Assembly (NCBI RefSeq): GCF_009746585.1
Contig: NZ_WRPO01000021.1
Span: 1 to 64,000 of the forward strand
Source: Novosphingobium aquimarinum
GTDB taxonomy: Bacteria > Pseudomonadota > Alphaproteobacteria > Sphingomonadales > Sphingomonadaceae
Length of the DNA stretch: 64,000 nucleotides
Direction: 5' to 3'
A model generated the notes under the pieces. It saw nothing but the letters and a program-made list of their open reading frames with translations, did no database searches and was not told where the DNA came from. Shown in pieces: positions 35,523 through 43,846 of this stretch (positions are counted from its first letter, which is position 1; every line of letters starts with the position of its first letter). Made by a program: the position numbers and the translations under genes.

Positions 35523-36701
35523 ATGCGACGCAGGCCTGGTATCGCCTCGCGGATACCAAGACGGACATCGCCGAGAGCGATGCTTTTGATCGTCCTTTCT
35601 GCCGCGCTCGGTGCCTGCGCAACTCTGCCCGAGCGCGAAGACGTTTCCTCGGCGGCGCGGATGGGTGGACAACTCGTTGATTTCACCGGCACGCGGTTCG
35701 ATACAGAGGCATCAATCGAGATTATCCGGCCATGGCATGATCGCTGGATGGCGGAGAGGCGAGCCTCGGGTGACGACGAACCGATCGACCTGCTGGCCAT
35801 CTCCAGCGGGTCGGACAAAAGAGCCTTCTCGGCAGGCTTCCTTACGGGCTGGAGCAAACGCGGCGACCGGCCCGACTTCGATCTCGTCATCGGGGTCAGC
35901 ACCGGCGCGCTTATCGCGCCTTTTGCTTTTCTAGGTCCAAGCGAGGACGACGCTTTGCGCCGCCTCTACACGACAATCGACGCGGACGACATCTACCGTC
36001 AGCGTGCGATCTCCGGGCTGCTCGGTGGACCAGCTTTTGCAACCAGCCGTCCCTTGCTCGAAATGATCGAGCGCGAGGTTTCGCCCGAACTTGTCGAGCG
36101 GATCGCAGAGGAACACCGGAAGGGTCGCCGCCTTCTGGTAACTACGACCAATCTTGACACGCAGCGCGGCACGATCTGGGATCTGGGTTCTATCGCCGTC
36201 TCGCCGATGCCCAACCGCGAGCATCTTATCGAGAGTCTCCTTCTAGCCTCCTCGAGCGTCCCTGCGCTGATGCCGCCCGTAATGATCGATGTCGAGGCGG
36301 ACGGGCAGCCCTTCCGCGAAATGCATGTTGACGGCGGCACCGCAGGAAGCTTCCTCGCGATACCGCCCAGCATCCTGTGGGGACAGGCCGAGCTCCGTGA
36401 GCGAGCGGATGTGACTAACGGCTCCTTCACCATTCTGTATAATGGCCGCCTTGCGCCGCAGGTCGAAGGCGTCGAGCCAACGGCTTTTTCGATCCTGCGC
36501 CGCTCGATCGAAACCATGATCGCCCATGCCGATAGGAACATCCTACGGTCCTATCGCGAATTCGCCGTCCATCATGGCGTAACGCTTGCGGTCTACCAGA
36601 TCGGTGACGATTTCGATGATGACGCCTTCCCAGACGAGCAGTTCGATTCCGCATTCATGCAGGCCCTGTTCGCCCATGGCGAAGAGCAGGGACGTCAGTG
36701 A
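35523..36701 (+). CDS. Patatin-like phospholipase, lipoprotein
   Basis: A 392-residue acyl hydrolase. Arg-rich N-terminus, then MLLIVLSAALGACATLPE with lipobox LGAC (about residues 20-38). The patatin domain has the oxyanion loop SSGSDKRAFSAGF, the nucleophile elbow GVSTG and the catalytic Asp in DGG (HVDGGTAGS). It probably acts on membrane lipids at the periplasmic side. AGGAG precedes the ATG at 35523, and spacing to tetR is five bases. Pairing with a drug efflux operon suggests a membrane-stress function. Confidence 0.85.
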   Translation: MRRRPGIASRIPRRTSPRAMLLIVLSAALGACATLPEREDVSSAARMGGQLVDFTGTRFDTEASIEIIRPWHDRWMAERRASGDDEPIDLLAISSGSDKRAFSAGFLTGWSKRGDRPDFDLVIGVSTGALIAPFAFLGPSEDDALRRLYTTIDADDIYRQRAISGLLGGPAFATSRPLLEMIEREVSPELVERIAEEHRKGRRLLVTTTNLDTQRGTIWDLGSIAVSPMPNREHLIESLLLASSSVPALMPPVMIDVEADGQPFREMHVDGGTAGSFLAIPPSILWGQAELRERADVTNGSFTILYNGRLAPQVEGVEPTAFSILRRSIETMIAHADRNILRSYREFAVHHGVTLAVYQIGDDFDDDAFPDEQFDSAFMQALFAHGEEQGRQ

Positions 36702-36796
36702 TGATGTAGGGGCCTGCCGGCCTCCTACGGCGTTGGCCGTCGGGTTGCGAAGGCCAGCAAAAAGCATCTGTCAATGCCAGCGGACGCTGCATCTGA

Positions 36797-37039
36797 ATGC
36801 TAATTTTTGTTCTCTCGGGCCTGCTGGTAGTTGCATTGAACTGCGCGAAACAGGTCACCTTCATGGGCGCGGCTATCGCTTTGCTCAACCGGTTGGTCGC
36901 GGATCGCGTCAAACCGACAACGCTCCAATTCATGGTCGCGGTCGTTCTAACTGCATTCTGGCTGATGCTTGGGTTGGTTTGCTCAGTCTGCCTTTGGGCG
37001 TCACGTCAGTCTGGAGAAGTAGGGCCGACGCACCCATGA
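36797..37039 (+). pseudogene. Small membrane protein, possibly the N-terminal remnant of an ion channel
   Basis: An 80-residue frame with two hydrophobic segments (FVLSGLLVVALNCAKQVTFMGAAIALL and FMVAVVLTAFWLMLGLVCSVCLWA). The layout resembles the first part of two-pore-domain-like bacterial potassium channels, but the pore region is absent and the frame ends in an unrelated hydrophilic tail. It may be a truncated gene or a genuine small membrane protein. No clear ribosome site. Confidence 0.4.
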
Positions 37040-37263
37040 AGCATCTAGCTAAACCGGACATCATCGCAACTCCGCTTGAAGGCGTTACCAGTTGCGGTTG
37101 GGTTCTGACAGACAGCGGTCTGGGTCTCAACCCGCGCAGACCGGATCGCAACTCTGTCGAAGAAGTCAGCCGATATCTCGCGAGGTTGCCTGGTTTTGAC
37201 GTCGAACCGCTACAGCGTACTTGGCTGATGGTAAGTGTGATGGTTCTAAGCCTGAGAGGCTGA
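37036..37263 (+). CDS. Hypothetical small protein
   Basis: A 75-residue frame starting at an ATG (37036) that overlaps the preceding frame's stop. It contains TPLEGVTSCGWVLTDSGLGLNPRRPDRN and a hydrophobic C-terminus. I recognise no family, and the composition is less GC-rich than its neighbours. It may not be expressed. Confidence 0.25.
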   Translation: MKHLAKPDIIATPLEGVTSCGWVLTDSGLGLNPRRPDRNSVEEVSRYLARLPGFDVEPLQRTWLMVSVMVLSLRG

Positions 37264-37408
37264 ATGAAGAACTCCAGAAATCAACGTGTTAGGCGGCCCG
37301 ATCGAGTCCTCTTCTGGTCGGATCTGCCGCTAGGCATCGACCAGCTACGTCACAAGGCAAGGACAGAACTGTAGCGAACGAAAGACGCTTCGCCTCCGAC
37401 AGACTGCG

Positions 37409-38641
37409 TCATTCGCCATCCAACAAAGTCGCGATTTCCGTGGAGACTCGCTCCACAGCGGACTCTACAGCTTGATCGAGATGCACATAACGTCCGGTCA
37501 CGGACCCAGCAGAATGTCCAAGCATCGCCGCGATCGTCAGTTCGGAATACCCAAACTCGCCAGCGATACTTCCGAATGTATGCCGCAGTGTGTGCGGCGT
37601 CACGTCAGCCCAGCCCAAGCGCTGACAGATACGACCAAGGACCCCGCTCGCGGCGACGAAATGCGATTGGCCTCCATCCGAAGGGAAGATGAACGGCTCA
37701 TCACCCAAGGGCGGCTGAGCCTTCAGCAACTCTAGCGCTGGACTACCAATCAGCCTGATCTGCGCGCCCGTCTTCGTATCACCAAAGGCAATATATCCCT
37801 CATCGAATAACCAATTGCGCTCGACACTCTGCGCCTCGTTGAGGCGTAGCCCGGTAAGGGCAAGCAGTCGAATAATGGCCAAACCGACCGGATGTTCGAA
37901 ATCGGCAACATCTCGCATCGCGTGACCAAGTTTGCGTATTTCTTCGCGGCTCAGCCTCCTGGTCTTTTTCTGATCCGGGAATTTGCGCACCCCAACGGCG
38001 GGATTGGAATCGATCAAGCCGGCGCGCCGGGCATGCGCAAAGATGCTGTGGAGCATAGAAATCGATCTTGCCGCCACGCCCTTGCCGCCTTGCGTGGTTC
38101 CACCCCGACCTTCTCCTCGGGGCCGCGCGGTTTTTCCCACGGCAATATCGTTTTGCATGGCCTCGATATCGGGAAGTCGAAGAGCTGCAACTTTCCTCCG
38201 ACCGAGAAGTGGGCGTACATGCGACTCTATTCTACTTCGATCCATTGCGAGCGTTGAGGCTTTGATCGGCGTCCGCTTGCGACCGAGAATTCGGCCTGCC
38301 TCTGCTTCGCACAAATACCAATCACACACTTGGCCGACAGTTGCGCCATCGCGAATAGCCCGCTTCTCATCTGCAGGATCCGTTCCGCGCGCGACTTCAC
38401 CGAGTTTGATGCGGGCCTCGGAGCGTGCTTCTTCCAAAGTCATAACACCGTATCGACCAAGGACGAGACGGCGCTTCCTCTGTTCCGAGTTTCGATACTG
38501 AAGCACGAACGACTTTGTCCCTCCTGCCTCGACCTTGATACCAAACCCGCGAAGTTCCTTGTCCCAAAGAAAGATCGGCTTGCCGGAAGCAGGCTTTGCG
38601 TCGTCAATCATCCTCTTTGTTAAACGTCCCGATGTCGCCAT
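37409..38641 (-). CDS. int: Tyrosine recombinase (P4-type ICE integrase)
   Basis: A 410-residue phage-type integrase. The N-terminal arm-binding DUF4102-like domain (KPIFLWDKELRGFGIKVEAGGTKSFVLQYR) is followed by the core-binding domain and a catalytic domain with the Arg of LALTGLRLNEAQ, HTLRHTFGS and the C-terminal LGHSAGSVTGRYVHLD (His and the Tyr nucleophile). It is transcribed away from the tRNA-Gly fragment 200 bases upstream, which it presumably uses as attachment core. The ATG at 38641 gives MATSGRLTKR; a start at 38653 adds four residues. Confidence 0.92.
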   Translation of the reverse strand: MATSGRLTKRMIDDAKPASGKPIFLWDKELRGFGIKVEAGGTKSFVLQYRNSEQRKRRLVLGRYGVMTLEEARSEARIKLGEVARGTDPADEKRAIRDGATVGQVCDWYLCEAEAGRILGRKRTPIKASTLAMDRSRIESHVRPLLGRRKVAALRLPDIEAMQNDIAVGKTARPRGEGRGGTTQGGKGVAARSISMLHSIFAHARRAGLIDSNPAVGVRKFPDQKKTRRLSREEIRKLGHAMRDVADFEHPVGLAIIRLLALTGLRLNEAQSVERNWLFDEGYIAFGDTKTGAQIRLIGSPALELLKAQPPLGDEPFIFPSDGGQSHFVAASGVLGRICQRLGWADVTPHTLRHTFGSIAGEFGYSELTIAAMLGHSAGSVTGRYVHLDQAVESAVERVSTEIATLLDGE

Positions 38642-38664
38642 GTGACCTTCCAAACCTCAACCAA

Positions 38665-38718
38665 AACCTTCGAAGGTTCGTATCCAATCACCATACTCCC
38701 GCATCCAATTAGTATCCA
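38665..38718. promoter_or_regulatory. Integrase leader: 14-bp palindrome and GTATCCA repeats
   Basis: AACCTTCGAAGGTT (38665-38678) is a perfect palindrome 24 bases upstream of the integrase start. GTATCCA occurs at 38680 and 38712, with a related CATCCAATT between. Such repeats near int suit integrase arm sites or an operator. The assignment is inferred. Confidence 0.4.
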
Positions 38719-38848
38719 GATTCAATCGAGCCGACGGCGGTGGGCGGCGGAAGAAAAGTAGGAAGGCCTCGCTTAATTATCTGCTTTGCCTATGGAAATC
38801 GTATATGCGCGTAAAGCGCGGCGGTCGCTGGCGGCTTGCCCCATAATT

Positions 38849-38893
38849 TTGCCAAGGTTGGGGTCGAGGGTTCGAATCCCTTCGCCCGCTCCA
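38849..38893 (+). other. Attachment core: 3' part of tRNA-Gly(GCC) without its 5' half
   Basis: The 45 bases start with the anticodon loop TTGCCAA (anticodon GCC), continue with the 3' anticodon arm, the variable region, the T-arm with GGGTTCGAATCCC and the acceptor end CGCCCGCTCCA. The bases just upstream do not pair as a 5' anticodon arm, so no complete tRNA can form here. Tyrosine recombinases commonly use exactly this portion of a tRNA as att core. It therefore marks the right end of element A and the start of element B. Confidence 0.8.
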
Positions 38894-39421
38894 GATTTCC
38901 TAAGAAAATCAGCATATTAGCGCCACGGCGCACCCTCTTTCGCTGGAGGCAAAGCCCGCTGCGAAGGCTGTTGTCTCCACATTGTCTCCAGAAAATCGGC
39001 AAAATCAGGTTGGTTCTGGCGTCGAATAGCGAAGATTGCGGCGGCGTCGCCCTTTGGGCCGGGCTTTCGGTTTGCACCGGAGCCAGGCGTTGCCTGTCTC
39101 CGCCATGCGGCTTCAATCCCTGACGCGAGCGACGTTTCACGTCATGTCGTAAATCCGCATCTGCGAATTCGCGTCGTTCTCTGGATGCGGAGATCGGGCC
39201 AGGGCTGCGCCGACCCGATCGCGTTGTTTGTATCTCTCCCCGTCGGTGGGGTGGGCGACGCTTCCCTTTAGGTTCGCCGCGCCGGGGCGCAACGCGCTTT
39301 GCGCTTACTTTCTCTTCGTTTCAGCCCTCCGGGTGCGCCCCGGCTCTCACAGCGAACCAGCAGGTCGCTCCTTCGCCGCCCACCCCATTCCGGGGTGAGT
39401 GTGTGTTGAAGGAGAAGTGTG
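38894..39421. other. Left end of element B, no gene
   Basis: The stretch holds a tandem TTGTCTCCA pair near 38972-38992, a GCGCAA hairpin (39287-39304) and a GC-rich leader to the ParB-like gene. The open frames are antisense translations of the tRNA fragment or unremarkable. Confidence 0.5.
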
Positions 39422-41425
39422 ATGAACGCTGTTACCGAAACCACTGCTGCCGAGCCTGTGTCGGGCGTCGAGATTTTCGTGCCATTGAACAAGCTCAAGA
39501 AGTCCCCGCGCAATGCGCGCAAGGTGCCGCATGGGACAAGTGCCATCGAGGCGCTGGCCGCATCCATCGCGCACAAGGGGCTGATCCAGAACCTTGTGGT
39601 GGAACCCGAAGTGACGGAAGACGGAACGCCTACCGGCCTTTATTTCGTCACCGCTGGCGAAGGCCGCAGACAGGCGATGCTGCTGTGCGCCAAGCGCAGG
39701 AAGATGAAGAAGTCCGATCCGGTGCGCTGCTGGCTCGATACCGAGAACGATCCATCCGAGATCAGTCTGGATGAGAATGTGACCCGGACACCCATGCACC
39801 CAGCCGATCAGTTCGAGCGGTTCCTCGAGCTTTCCGAAACCAAGGGCTGGGGTGCGCAGGAAATCGGCGCGCGGTTCGGTGTGTCCGCCCATGTGGTGAA
39901 GCAGCGGCTTCGCCTTGGTGCCGTGTCTCCCAAGCTGTTGCAGGTCTACCGCGAGGATGGGCTTACGCTGGACCAGTTGATGGCCTTTGCCATTACCGAG
40001 GACCACGAACGCCAGGAACAGGTATTCGAGAGCCTGCATCATAACCGCGAGCCGTGGATCATCCGGCGTGATCTGACCGCCGCCAATGTTCCCGGCCATG
40101 ATCGCCGGGCGATCTTCGTGGGCGAAGCAGCCTATGAGGAAGCGGGCGGCACCATCATCCGCGACCTGTTTGCCGATGAGGGCGGCGGTTATTTCGAGGA
40201 TGCGGGTTTGCTCGACATGCTTGCTATCGAGAAGCTGCGCGAGGTTGCTGCCGAAGTGCAGGCCGAGGGCTGGAAATGGGCCAAGGCGCATATCGACTAT
40301 CCTCATGCCCACGGCATGCGGCGCTTCTATCCTGAACCCGTTGCCCTGTCCGGTGAAGACGAGAAGCGGTTGGAAGCGGCATCGGCCCGGTATGACCAGC
40401 TTGTCGAGGGCTACGATAGCTACGACGAAATGCCGGAAGAGGTGGCGGCGAAGGTCGAGGCGCTGGACGCGGAGATCGACGCGATTTCCGACAAGCGCCA
40501 TGCCTATGACGCCAATGTGATCGCGCATGGCGGCGTGTTCGCGGTGCTCAACCATGACGGCACGGTCACGATCGAGCGTGGCTTCGTTCGCGCCGAGGAT
40601 GAAGCGCTGGCCGATCCGCAGCCCGAAGGTGAAAGCGAAGATGCCGCACCTGATACTATCGAGGATGAGCAGACCGAGGACGGTGGTGAGGCCGAGCAGG
40701 AAATCGAGGACGAGGAAGTCGGCAAGCCGATTTCCGATACCTTGACCCGCGACCTGTCCGCGCACCGGACGCTGGCGCTTCGCGTCGCGCTGGGCGAGCG
40801 GCCCGACATGGCGGTGATCGCGCTCACCCACACGCTGACCTCGCAACTGTTCTACAGCTATGCCGAGGCGGGTTGCCTTGAGGTTCGTCCGACCGTGACC
40901 CCGCTGGGCAGTCATGCGGACGGGATCGAGGATACGCCGTTGGCCGCCAAGGCAAACGCGGCGCACGAGGCATGGGCGGAACGGATGCCTCGTGATGTCG
41001 CGGACCTGTGGGCGTTTATCGTCGCGCTGGACGACGAGGACCGGATGGTATTGCTGGCGCATTGTGTATCCTGCACCGTCAATGCGTTGCGTCTGCCGTG
41101 GGATCGCAAGCCCCGCTCGCTGCAAACCGCCGACAGGCTGGCAAGCGCACTGTCGCTCGACATGGCGAAGGACTGGACGCCCACCGTGGACAGCTATCTT
41201 GGCCGCGTCATCAAGGCGCACATCGTCGAAGCCGTTACCGAAGGTGTATCGGAGGATGCCGCGTGCCGGATCGCGGACATGAAGAGGCAGGACATGGCGC
41301 AGTCCGCCGAGCAGCTTCTGGCCGGGACCGGATGGTTGCCTGCGATCCTGCGGACGCCGGAAGCGGATACTTCCGAAGTGCAAGCAGAGGACGGCGAGGA
41401 CTTCTACGCGGTTGCCGCCGAATAG
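39422..41425 (+). CDS. ParB/RepB/Spo0J-family nuclease-like protein of the ICE
   Basis: A 667-residue protein with an N-terminal ParB domain: IFVPLNKLKKSPRNARK, IAHKGLIQNLVVE, VTAGEGRRQAML (the GERR-like box) and DENVTRTPMHPADQFERF, then an HTH (GWGAQEIGARFGVSAHVVKQRLRL). The long acidic middle (about 390-440) and C-terminus are as in ICE-borne ParB-like proteins. It probably helps element maintenance. GGAG precedes the ATG at 39422. It is the first gene of element B; no ParA partner is visible. A terminator follows. Confidence 0.88.
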   Translation: MNAVTETTAAEPVSGVEIFVPLNKLKKSPRNARKVPHGTSAIEALAASIAHKGLIQNLVVEPEVTEDGTPTGLYFVTAGEGRRQAMLLCAKRRKMKKSDPVRCWLDTENDPSEISLDENVTRTPMHPADQFERFLELSETKGWGAQEIGARFGVSAHVVKQRLRLGAVSPKLLQVYREDGLTLDQLMAFAITEDHERQEQVFESLHHNREPWIIRRDLTAANVPGHDRRAIFVGEAAYEEAGGTIIRDLFADEGGGYFEDAGLLDMLAIEKLREVAAEVQAEGWKWAKAHIDYPHAHGMRRFYPEPVALSGEDEKRLEAASARYDQLVEGYDSYDEMPEEVAAKVEALDAEIDAISDKRHAYDANVIAHGGVFAVLNHDGTVTIERGFVRAEDEALADPQPEGESEDAAPDTIEDEQTEDGGEAEQEIEDEEVGKPISDTLTRDLSAHRTLALRVALGERPDMAVIALTHTLTSQLFYSYAEAGCLEVRPTVTPLGSHADGIEDTPLAAKANAAHEAWAERMPRDVADLWAFIVALDDEDRMVLLAHCVSCTVNALRLPWDRKPRSLQTADRLASALSLDMAKDWTPTVDSYLGRVIKAHIVEAVTEGVSEDAACRIADMKRQDMAQSAEQLLAGTGWLPAILRTPEADTSEVQAEDGEDFYAVAAE

Positions 41426-41432
41426 CGGCATG

Positions 41433-41460
41433 AGCCGGGGCCGCGCGAGCGGTCCCGGCT
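41433..41460 (+). terminator. Rho-independent-like terminator after the ParB-like gene
   Basis: AGCCGGGGCCGC and GCGGTCCCGGCT form a 12-bp stem with one G-T pair and a GCGA loop, followed by TTCATT, seven bases after the stop codon. Confidence 0.75.
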
Positions 41461-41563
41461 TTCATTCGTCACCTGCTGAAAAATTGCGGCCGCGCCCGAT
41501 GGGGCGCGCCCGTATTGTTATGCGTCGGATCGACGCCGCTGGGAATTAACCCGGTACACCAGT

Positions 41564-41893
41564 TCAAATAGAACGGGGACCAAGTAGGATAATGGCCGCC
41601 CCGACAAGACAGATGGAGGCACCGGCAATATCCCATCGATCGGGGCGCAGCCCTTCAATCGCCCACAGCCAGCCCAGTGAGGCAGCAATATAGACGCCGC
41701 CATAGGCAGCATAGGTACGTCCCGCTGCATCGCTGTCGACCAGGGTTAGCAACCACGCGAACAAGGCGAGCGAAATCATGCCTGGGACAAGCCAAAAAGG
41801 TGACTTGCCGAGCCGCAGCCATGCCCAGAAGGAGAAGCAACCTGCGATCTCGGCCAAGGCTGCCCCGAGATAGGCGAACGGTGTGAGGTTCAC
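41564..41893 (-). CDS. ynfA: YnfA/UPF0060 family small membrane protein
   Basis: A 109-residue protein with four membrane helices and the UPF0060 pattern ([60 protein letters not shown]). Family members are small SMR-like transporters of unclear substrate. The GTG at 41893 gives normal family length. It overlaps the MerR gene upstream by four bases and is read from the same MerR-controlled promoter region. Confidence 0.9.
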   Translation of the reverse strand: MNLTPFAYLGAALAEIAGCFSFWAWLRLGKSPFWLVPGMISLALFAWLLTLVDSDAAGRTYAAYGGVYIAASLGWLWAIEGLRPDRWDIAGASICLVGAAIILLGPRSI

Positions 41894-42306
41894 TGGGTCT
41901 CTCCTGAAGTAGCAGGCGGAGCCAGTGCCTCGATTATCCGACAATCCCCGACCGTGCCGCCCTCACAGGAGTCGAGTAATGCGGACAGCTCGCTCCGAAG
42001 CGCAGTCAGATCGACGATCTTGCGCTCGACCTCAGCAAGGTGATCGCGGGCCAGCGCATCGACCGTGGCGCAGTCGCGTGTGCGATCATCCGACAGTGAC
42101 AGCAGCGCCTGCACCTGGCCGAGCGGGAAGCCGAGATCGCGTGCCCGGCGAATGAATGAGAGCCGGCCCAGTTCCGCCTTCCCATAGGAGCGGTAATTGC
42201 CCGAAGTTCGTTCAGGCTTCGCCAGCAATCCGATCCGCTCGTAATAGCGGATCGTTTCGACCTTGGTCCCCGTCGCCTTGCCCAGTTCGCCGATCGTGAA
42301 TGCCAT
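41890..42306 (-). CDS. MerR-family heavy-metal-responsive regulator
   Basis: A 138-residue CadR/PbrR/ZntR-like regulator: [29 protein letters not shown], a dimerisation helix, and Cys residues at DCATVDAL and in the C-terminal [10 protein letters not shown] metal loop. It is divergent from a CDF transporter, with a MerR-type operator between them. The ATG at 42306 is the family start. The metal (Cd, Zn, Pb or similar) cannot be fixed from sequence. Confidence 0.9.
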   Translation of the reverse strand: MAFTIGELGKATGTKVETIRYYERIGLLAKPERTSGNYRSYGKAELGRLSFIRRARDLGFPLGQVQALLSLSDDRTRDCATVDALARDHLAEVERKIVDLTALRSELSALLDSCEGGTVGDCRIIEALAPPATSGETQ

Positions 42307-42310
42307 GCCC

Positions 42311-42342
42311 TTGACCCTGTAGTTGCTACAGGGTGCATATAT
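42311..42342 (+). promoter_or_regulatory. MerR-type promoter/operator of the cation transporter gene
   Basis: ACCCTGTAG-TTG-CTACAGGGT (42314-42334) is a perfect 9-bp inverted repeat located between a -35 TTGACC (42311-42316) and a -10 CATATA/ATATAT (42336-42342). The 19-20 base spacer is the unusually long one of MerR-activated promoters, so metal-induced transcription of the transporter is predicted. Confidence 0.85.
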
Positions 42343-42374
42343 GCGGTCGCATCGGAAGAATCGAGGTGACGGAT

Positions 42375-43019
42375 ATGGCAGGCGGATGCTGCGGCGGTTG
42401 CGAAACGACCGTACCGACCAAGGACAAGGCATGGCGGCGGGTGCTGTGGATCGTGCTGGCCATCAATGCCGTTATGTTCGGCGTCGAGATGATGGCGGGC
42501 GTCGCAGCGCATTCGGCATCGCTCAAGGCCGACGCGCTCGACTTTCTCGGTGATGCGGCCAACTATGCGATCAGTCTGGGCGTTGCCGGCATGGCACTGC
42601 AATGGCGCGCTCGGGCCGCATGGCTCAAGGGCGCCTCGCTGCTCCTGCTCGGCCTGTGGATTCTCGGCAGCACCGTATGGATGGCGCTTGCCGGCACGCT
42701 TCCAAAGGCGGAGACGATGGGCATTATCGGCGTGCTGGCGTTCATCGCCAATCTTGCTTGCGCGATCATGCTGTGGCGGCACCGCGACGGCGACGCCAAC
42801 CGCAGGTCGGTATGGATCTGCTCGCGCAATGACGCGATCGGCAATGTGGCCGTGGTCGCCGCCGCGCTCGGCGTGTTCGGCACGGGTACCGCTTGGCCTG
42901 ACATCGCCGTTGCCATGATCCTCGCCAGTCTTGGTGTCAGTGGCGGATGGCAGATCGTCCGGCAGGCGCGGTCTGAGCTGCGAGAACTTCCGGGAAGAAG
43001 GGAACGCGCTGCCACCTGA
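42375..43019 (+). CDS. Cation diffusion facilitator-type transporter
   Basis: A 214-residue membrane protein with a Cys-rich N-terminus (MAGGCCGGCE, possible metal capture), the CDF TM2 motif KADALDFLGDAANYAISL (Asp residues four apart) and a second motif SRNDAIGNVAVV in TM5. It probably exports a divalent metal from the cytoplasm. It is divergent from MerR under a MerR-type promoter and lacks the long C-terminal domain of CzcD. Start chosen at 42375, with AGGTGACGG upstream. Confidence 0.88.
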   Translation: MAGGCCGGCETTVPTKDKAWRRVLWIVLAINAVMFGVEMMAGVAAHSASLKADALDFLGDAANYAISLGVAGMALQWRARAAWLKGASLLLLGLWILGSTVWMALAGTLPKAETMGIIGVLAFIANLACAIMLWRHRDGDANRRSVWICSRNDAIGNVAVVAAALGVFGTGTAWPDIAVAMILASLGVSGGWQIVRQARSELRELPGRRERAAT

Positions 43020-43394
43020 GGTGCGCAATTTGCCCTTGTGCGGTGTGGAGAGTGTTCCGTTCGACAGGCGCCGAAACACCTGCGCCTGTAGCGTAGCGAT
43101 TCCGACCGCGTGTCTGTCATCTCTGTTCCCTGCCGTCAGGACCAAACTCACACCGCCTCTCTCATGGCTGGTCTGACCGGAGACGGCTTCGCCCGATCGG
43201 CTATGCCGCAATGGCGGGTGCGCCGCTTTTTTCCGCCGCCTGTCAGCTTTGCATCGCGAAACAAAAAAGCGGCGTCCCGCCATCCTCCGCTTCGCTGCGG
43301 TCCCTTTGGGATGCGCCGCCGATCGCCCCGGTTCTTTCAACCGCCATCGAGGCCGCGATGAGCGCGGTCCGAGCAACACGAAAGGAACTGTGAC
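43020..43394. other. Gap between metal cargo and DUF736, leader region
   Basis: No gene is supported. The right half holds the leader motif shared with element A and GC-rich inverted stretches. Confidence 0.45.
43277..43291 (+). repeat. Leader motif shared with the element A DUF736 gene
   Basis: Identical 15-base sequence to 6576-6590, again upstream of a MATIG-type DUF736 gene (118 bases before the start). Confidence 0.5.
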
Positions 43395-43694
43395 ATGGCT
43401 ACCATCGGCACCTTTACCGTCAACGACAACGGCGAACTGGGCGGCACCATCAGGACGCTCACCCTCAACACCCAGGCACTTCTCCGCCACGTCGACAAGG
43501 ACGGCGAGAAGTCTCCCGACTTCCGCGTCAGCACCGGCGATCTCGACATCGGCGCTGCCTGGAAGAAGACCAGTCGCGAAGGCCGCGACTATATCTCGGT
43601 CAAGCTGGACGATCCGAGCTTTCCGGCACCGGTCTATGCCACGCTATCGGAGACCGACACCGCGGGCGAATACGCCCTCATCTGGTCGCGCTGA
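43395..43694 (+). CDS. DUF736 family protein
   Basis: A 99-residue protein, MATIGTFTV start, DIGAAWKKTSREGRDYISVKLDDPSF and C-terminal YALIWSR. It is nearly the same in pattern as 6730-7056 and marks the start of the conserved backbone of element B. AAAGGA precedes the ATG. A GC-rich hairpin follows. Function unknown. Confidence 0.9.
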   Translation: MATIGTFTVNDNGELGGTIRTLTLNTQALLRHVDKDGEKSPDFRVSTGDLDIGAAWKKTSREGRDYISVKLDDPSFPAPVYATLSETDTAGEYALIWSR

Positions 43695-43703
43695 CGGCCA
43701 CCA

Positions 43704-43729
43704 GCGCCCCGCCCGTTCGGGCGGGGCGC
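43704..43729 (+). terminator. GC-rich hairpin after DUF736
   Basis: GCGCCCCGCCCG and its exact complement surround two T bases (12-bp stem), starting ten bases after the stop codon. There is no long T-run, but the position and stability equal the hairpin after the element A copy. Confidence 0.7.
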
Positions 43730-43846
43730 ATCGGTCATCGGATGGATCGATCGGCTTTCGTCTTGCGGTTACCGTCATCGCCAGCTAATACTTGCGAGTG
43801 AATCGCAATAAGCGACATGAGGGGATAGCGCAGAAAGGACAGATCG

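Larger units (their letters stand above)
36702..37408. other. Junction between cargo and integrase with two small open frames
   Basis: About 700 bases between the patatin-like gene and the convergent integrase gene. It holds a possible truncated ion-channel fragment and an unrecognised small frame, listed separately. Otherwise nothing is identifiable. The content looks like decayed sequence at the element's end. Confidence 0.45.
1..38893. mobile_element. Element A: putative ICE with trb-type T4SS and integrase (left end outside window)
   Basis: The stretch carries a complete conjugation set (relaxase, TraG, trb operon), a P4-like integrase at its right end and, just past it, the 3' part of a tRNA-Gly that fits an attachment core. 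Cargo includes two anti-phage modules, an oxidoreductase/RidA unit and an RND pump. The left boundary was not found; an intact tRNA-Gly(GCC) is expected to the left of the window. That everything from base 1 onward belongs to one element is inference from gene content. Confidence 0.6.

Noticed and set aside
38790..39140. Minus-strand 116-residue frame containing AKGFEPSTPTL
   Set aside because: This is the well-known false protein produced by translating the complement of a tRNA 3' end; here it spans the att core.
39347..41431. Minus-strand 694-residue open frame antisense to the ParB-like gene
   Set aside because: The sense frame has clear ParB domains; the long antisense frame is a high-GC artefact with low-information sequence.
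42006..43490. 494-residue minus-strand frame across the MerR, CDF and DUF736 region
   Set aside because: It contradicts three well-supported genes and a MerR promoter.
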